Assembly (NCBI GenBank): GCA_964424205.1
Contig: CAYRIF010000189.1
Span: forward strand, 1 to 7,385
Reading direction: 5' to 3'
Length of the DNA stretch: 7,385 nt
Source of the DNA: CAYRIF01 sp964424205
Lineage (GTDB): Bacteria; Bacteroidota; Bacteroidia; Cytophagales; Cyclobacteriaceae
A model generated the notes under the pieces. The model made no database searches. It worked only from the letters and a program-made list of their open reading frames with translations, and was not told the DNA's origin. Both the position numbers and the translations under genes were made by a program. Shown here one piece after another: positions 6,381 to 7,385 of this stretch (its first letter is position 1; each line of letters begins with the position of its first letter).

Positions 6381-7379
6381 ATGGAAGAGCAACTATTGCC
6401 AGAAAATCAAGAAACTAAGAATCAACTACAAACCAAAATCAAACAAGTATTTGATGAGGTTGGGAAAATTGTCGTAGGGCAAGAGTATATGCTGAATCGT
6501 CTGCTTATCGGCCTGTTCACGCAAGGACACATTTTATTAGAAGGAGTTCCTGGACTAGCAAAAACATTGACCGTCAATACTTTAGCAAAAGTGCTGCACT
6601 TAGATTTTAAAAGGTTACAATTTACGCCCGACCTATTGCCAGCTGATTTGGTAGGCACCATGATTTATAATCAGAAAGCTGCAAACTTTGAAGTGAAAAA
6701 GGGTCCTATATTTGCCAACATGATTTTGGCTGATGAAATTAACCGTTCGCCAGCAAAAGTACAATCCGCATTGCTAGAAGCCATGCAAGAAAAACAAGTG
6801 ACCATTGGAGAGACTACCTATAAATTAGACCGTCCATTTTTGGTGATGGCAACTCAAAACCCTGTGGATCAAGAAGGAACCTATCCACTACCTGAAGCGC
6901 AAGTCGATCGGTTTATGATGAAGGTGCATATCGACTATCCAAACAAGGAGGAGGAATTAGAGATTATGAGAAGAATGTCTAATATGAGCTTTAACGATGA
7001 GGTACAAGCCATTTTATCCAAGGAAGATATTTTTGAAATCAGGTCAGCCATCAATGAGGTAAAAATCTCTGAGTCATTAGAAAAGTACATTATAGAAATT
7101 GTATTTGCTTCAAGAGATCCAAAGAATTACGACCTGCCTGATGCCGCCCGTTTTATTCAGTTTGGAGCATCACCAAGAGCAAGTATCAACTTAAACCTAG
7201 CAGCTAAAGCGATTGCCTTTTTTGATAATCGTGATTATGTGCTGCCAGAAGATATAAAAGAAATAGCCGATGATGTGCTTAACCACAGAATCATCCTCAA
7301 CTACGAAGCAGAAGCGGATGGTGTTACTACTCATAACATTGTAAAATCTATCTTGGAAAAGATTCCTATTAATTCTTAG
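6381..7379 (+). CDS. MoxR-family AAA+ ATPase
   Basis: Cytoplasmic AAA+ ATPase of the MoxR family, thought to act as a chaperone-like ATPase on VWA-domain or membrane partners encoded beside it. The 332-residue length is typical. Visible motifs: Walker A GVPGLAKT (55-62), Walker B ILADEI (115-120) followed by NR, sensor 1 ATQNP (157-161), a candidate arginine finger R177 in EAQVDRF, and sensor 2 GASPRA (262-267, R266). The C-terminal lid domain follows to residue 332. ATG 6381 fits the family N terminus and lies after an A-rich leader without Shine-Dalgarno. Only six bases remain after the TAG, so the next gene is not seen; in Bacteroidota it is commonly a DUF58 protein followed by VWA/TPR 'Bat' genes. 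The precise substrate is unknown. No key motif is missing. Confidence 0.97.
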   Translation: MEEQLLPENQETKNQLQTKIKQVFDEVGKIVVGQEYMLNRLLIGLFTQGHILLEGVPGLAKTLTVNTLAKVLHLDFKRLQFTPDLLPADLVGTMIYNQKAANFEVKKGPIFANMILADEINRSPAKVQSALLEAMQEKQVTIGETTYKLDRPFLVMATQNPVDQEGTYPLPEAQVDRFMMKVHIDYPNKEEELEIMRRMSNMSFNDEVQAILSKEDIFEIRSAINEVKISESLEKYIIEIVFASRDPKNYDLPDAARFIQFGASPRASINLNLAAKAIAFFDNRDYVLPEDIKEIADDVLNHRIILNYEAEADGVTTHNIVKSILEKIPINS

Positions 7380-7385
7380 GGAATA

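Overview
The window looks like chromosomal DNA of a member of the Bacteroidota, probably an AT-rich marine or soil lineage such as Cytophagales. The phylum call rests on three things: SecD and SecF are fused into one long SecDF protein; start codons follow A-rich leaders without Shine-Dalgarno sequences; and there is a textbook Bacteroidota promoter (TTG-N19-TAGATTTG) at 1928-1957. The order within the phylum is a guess. All genes read left to right on the + strand.

Layout. 1-1879 is the 3' part of an RND/MMPL-family inner-membrane transporter, cut by the left edge. 1968-2336 encodes a 122-residue protein with a signal peptide and no recognisable domain; it has its own strong promoter and almost no 5' UTR. 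After 92 bases comes secDF (2429-5485), complete, with all the proton-motive-force motifs of the Sec accessory complex. A strong intrinsic terminator (5514-5555) closes this unit. About 830 bases without a credible gene follow. They hold a 13-bp inverted repeat 476 bp apart, a GCAA-capped hairpin with a T-rich tail, and a cluster of degenerate palindromic repeats. A complete MoxR-family AAA+ ATPase gene (6381-7379) ends the window and is probably the first gene of a MoxR/DUF58/VWA ('Bat'-type) operon that continues to the right.

How the genes may work together. The most interesting unit is the small secreted-protein gene plus secDF. Its arrangement (signal peptide, polar linker, C terminus ending in Pro directly before the stop codon, Sec-component gene just downstream, no terminator between) matches the layout of Sec-monitoring arrest peptides such as VemP, encoded upstream of Vibrio secDF2. 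I propose that the ORF at 1968-2336 is a candidate regulatory nascent chain that senses export capacity and adjusts SecDF synthesis. This is inference from architecture, not a demonstrated function. The transporter and MoxR genes look ordinary for their families.
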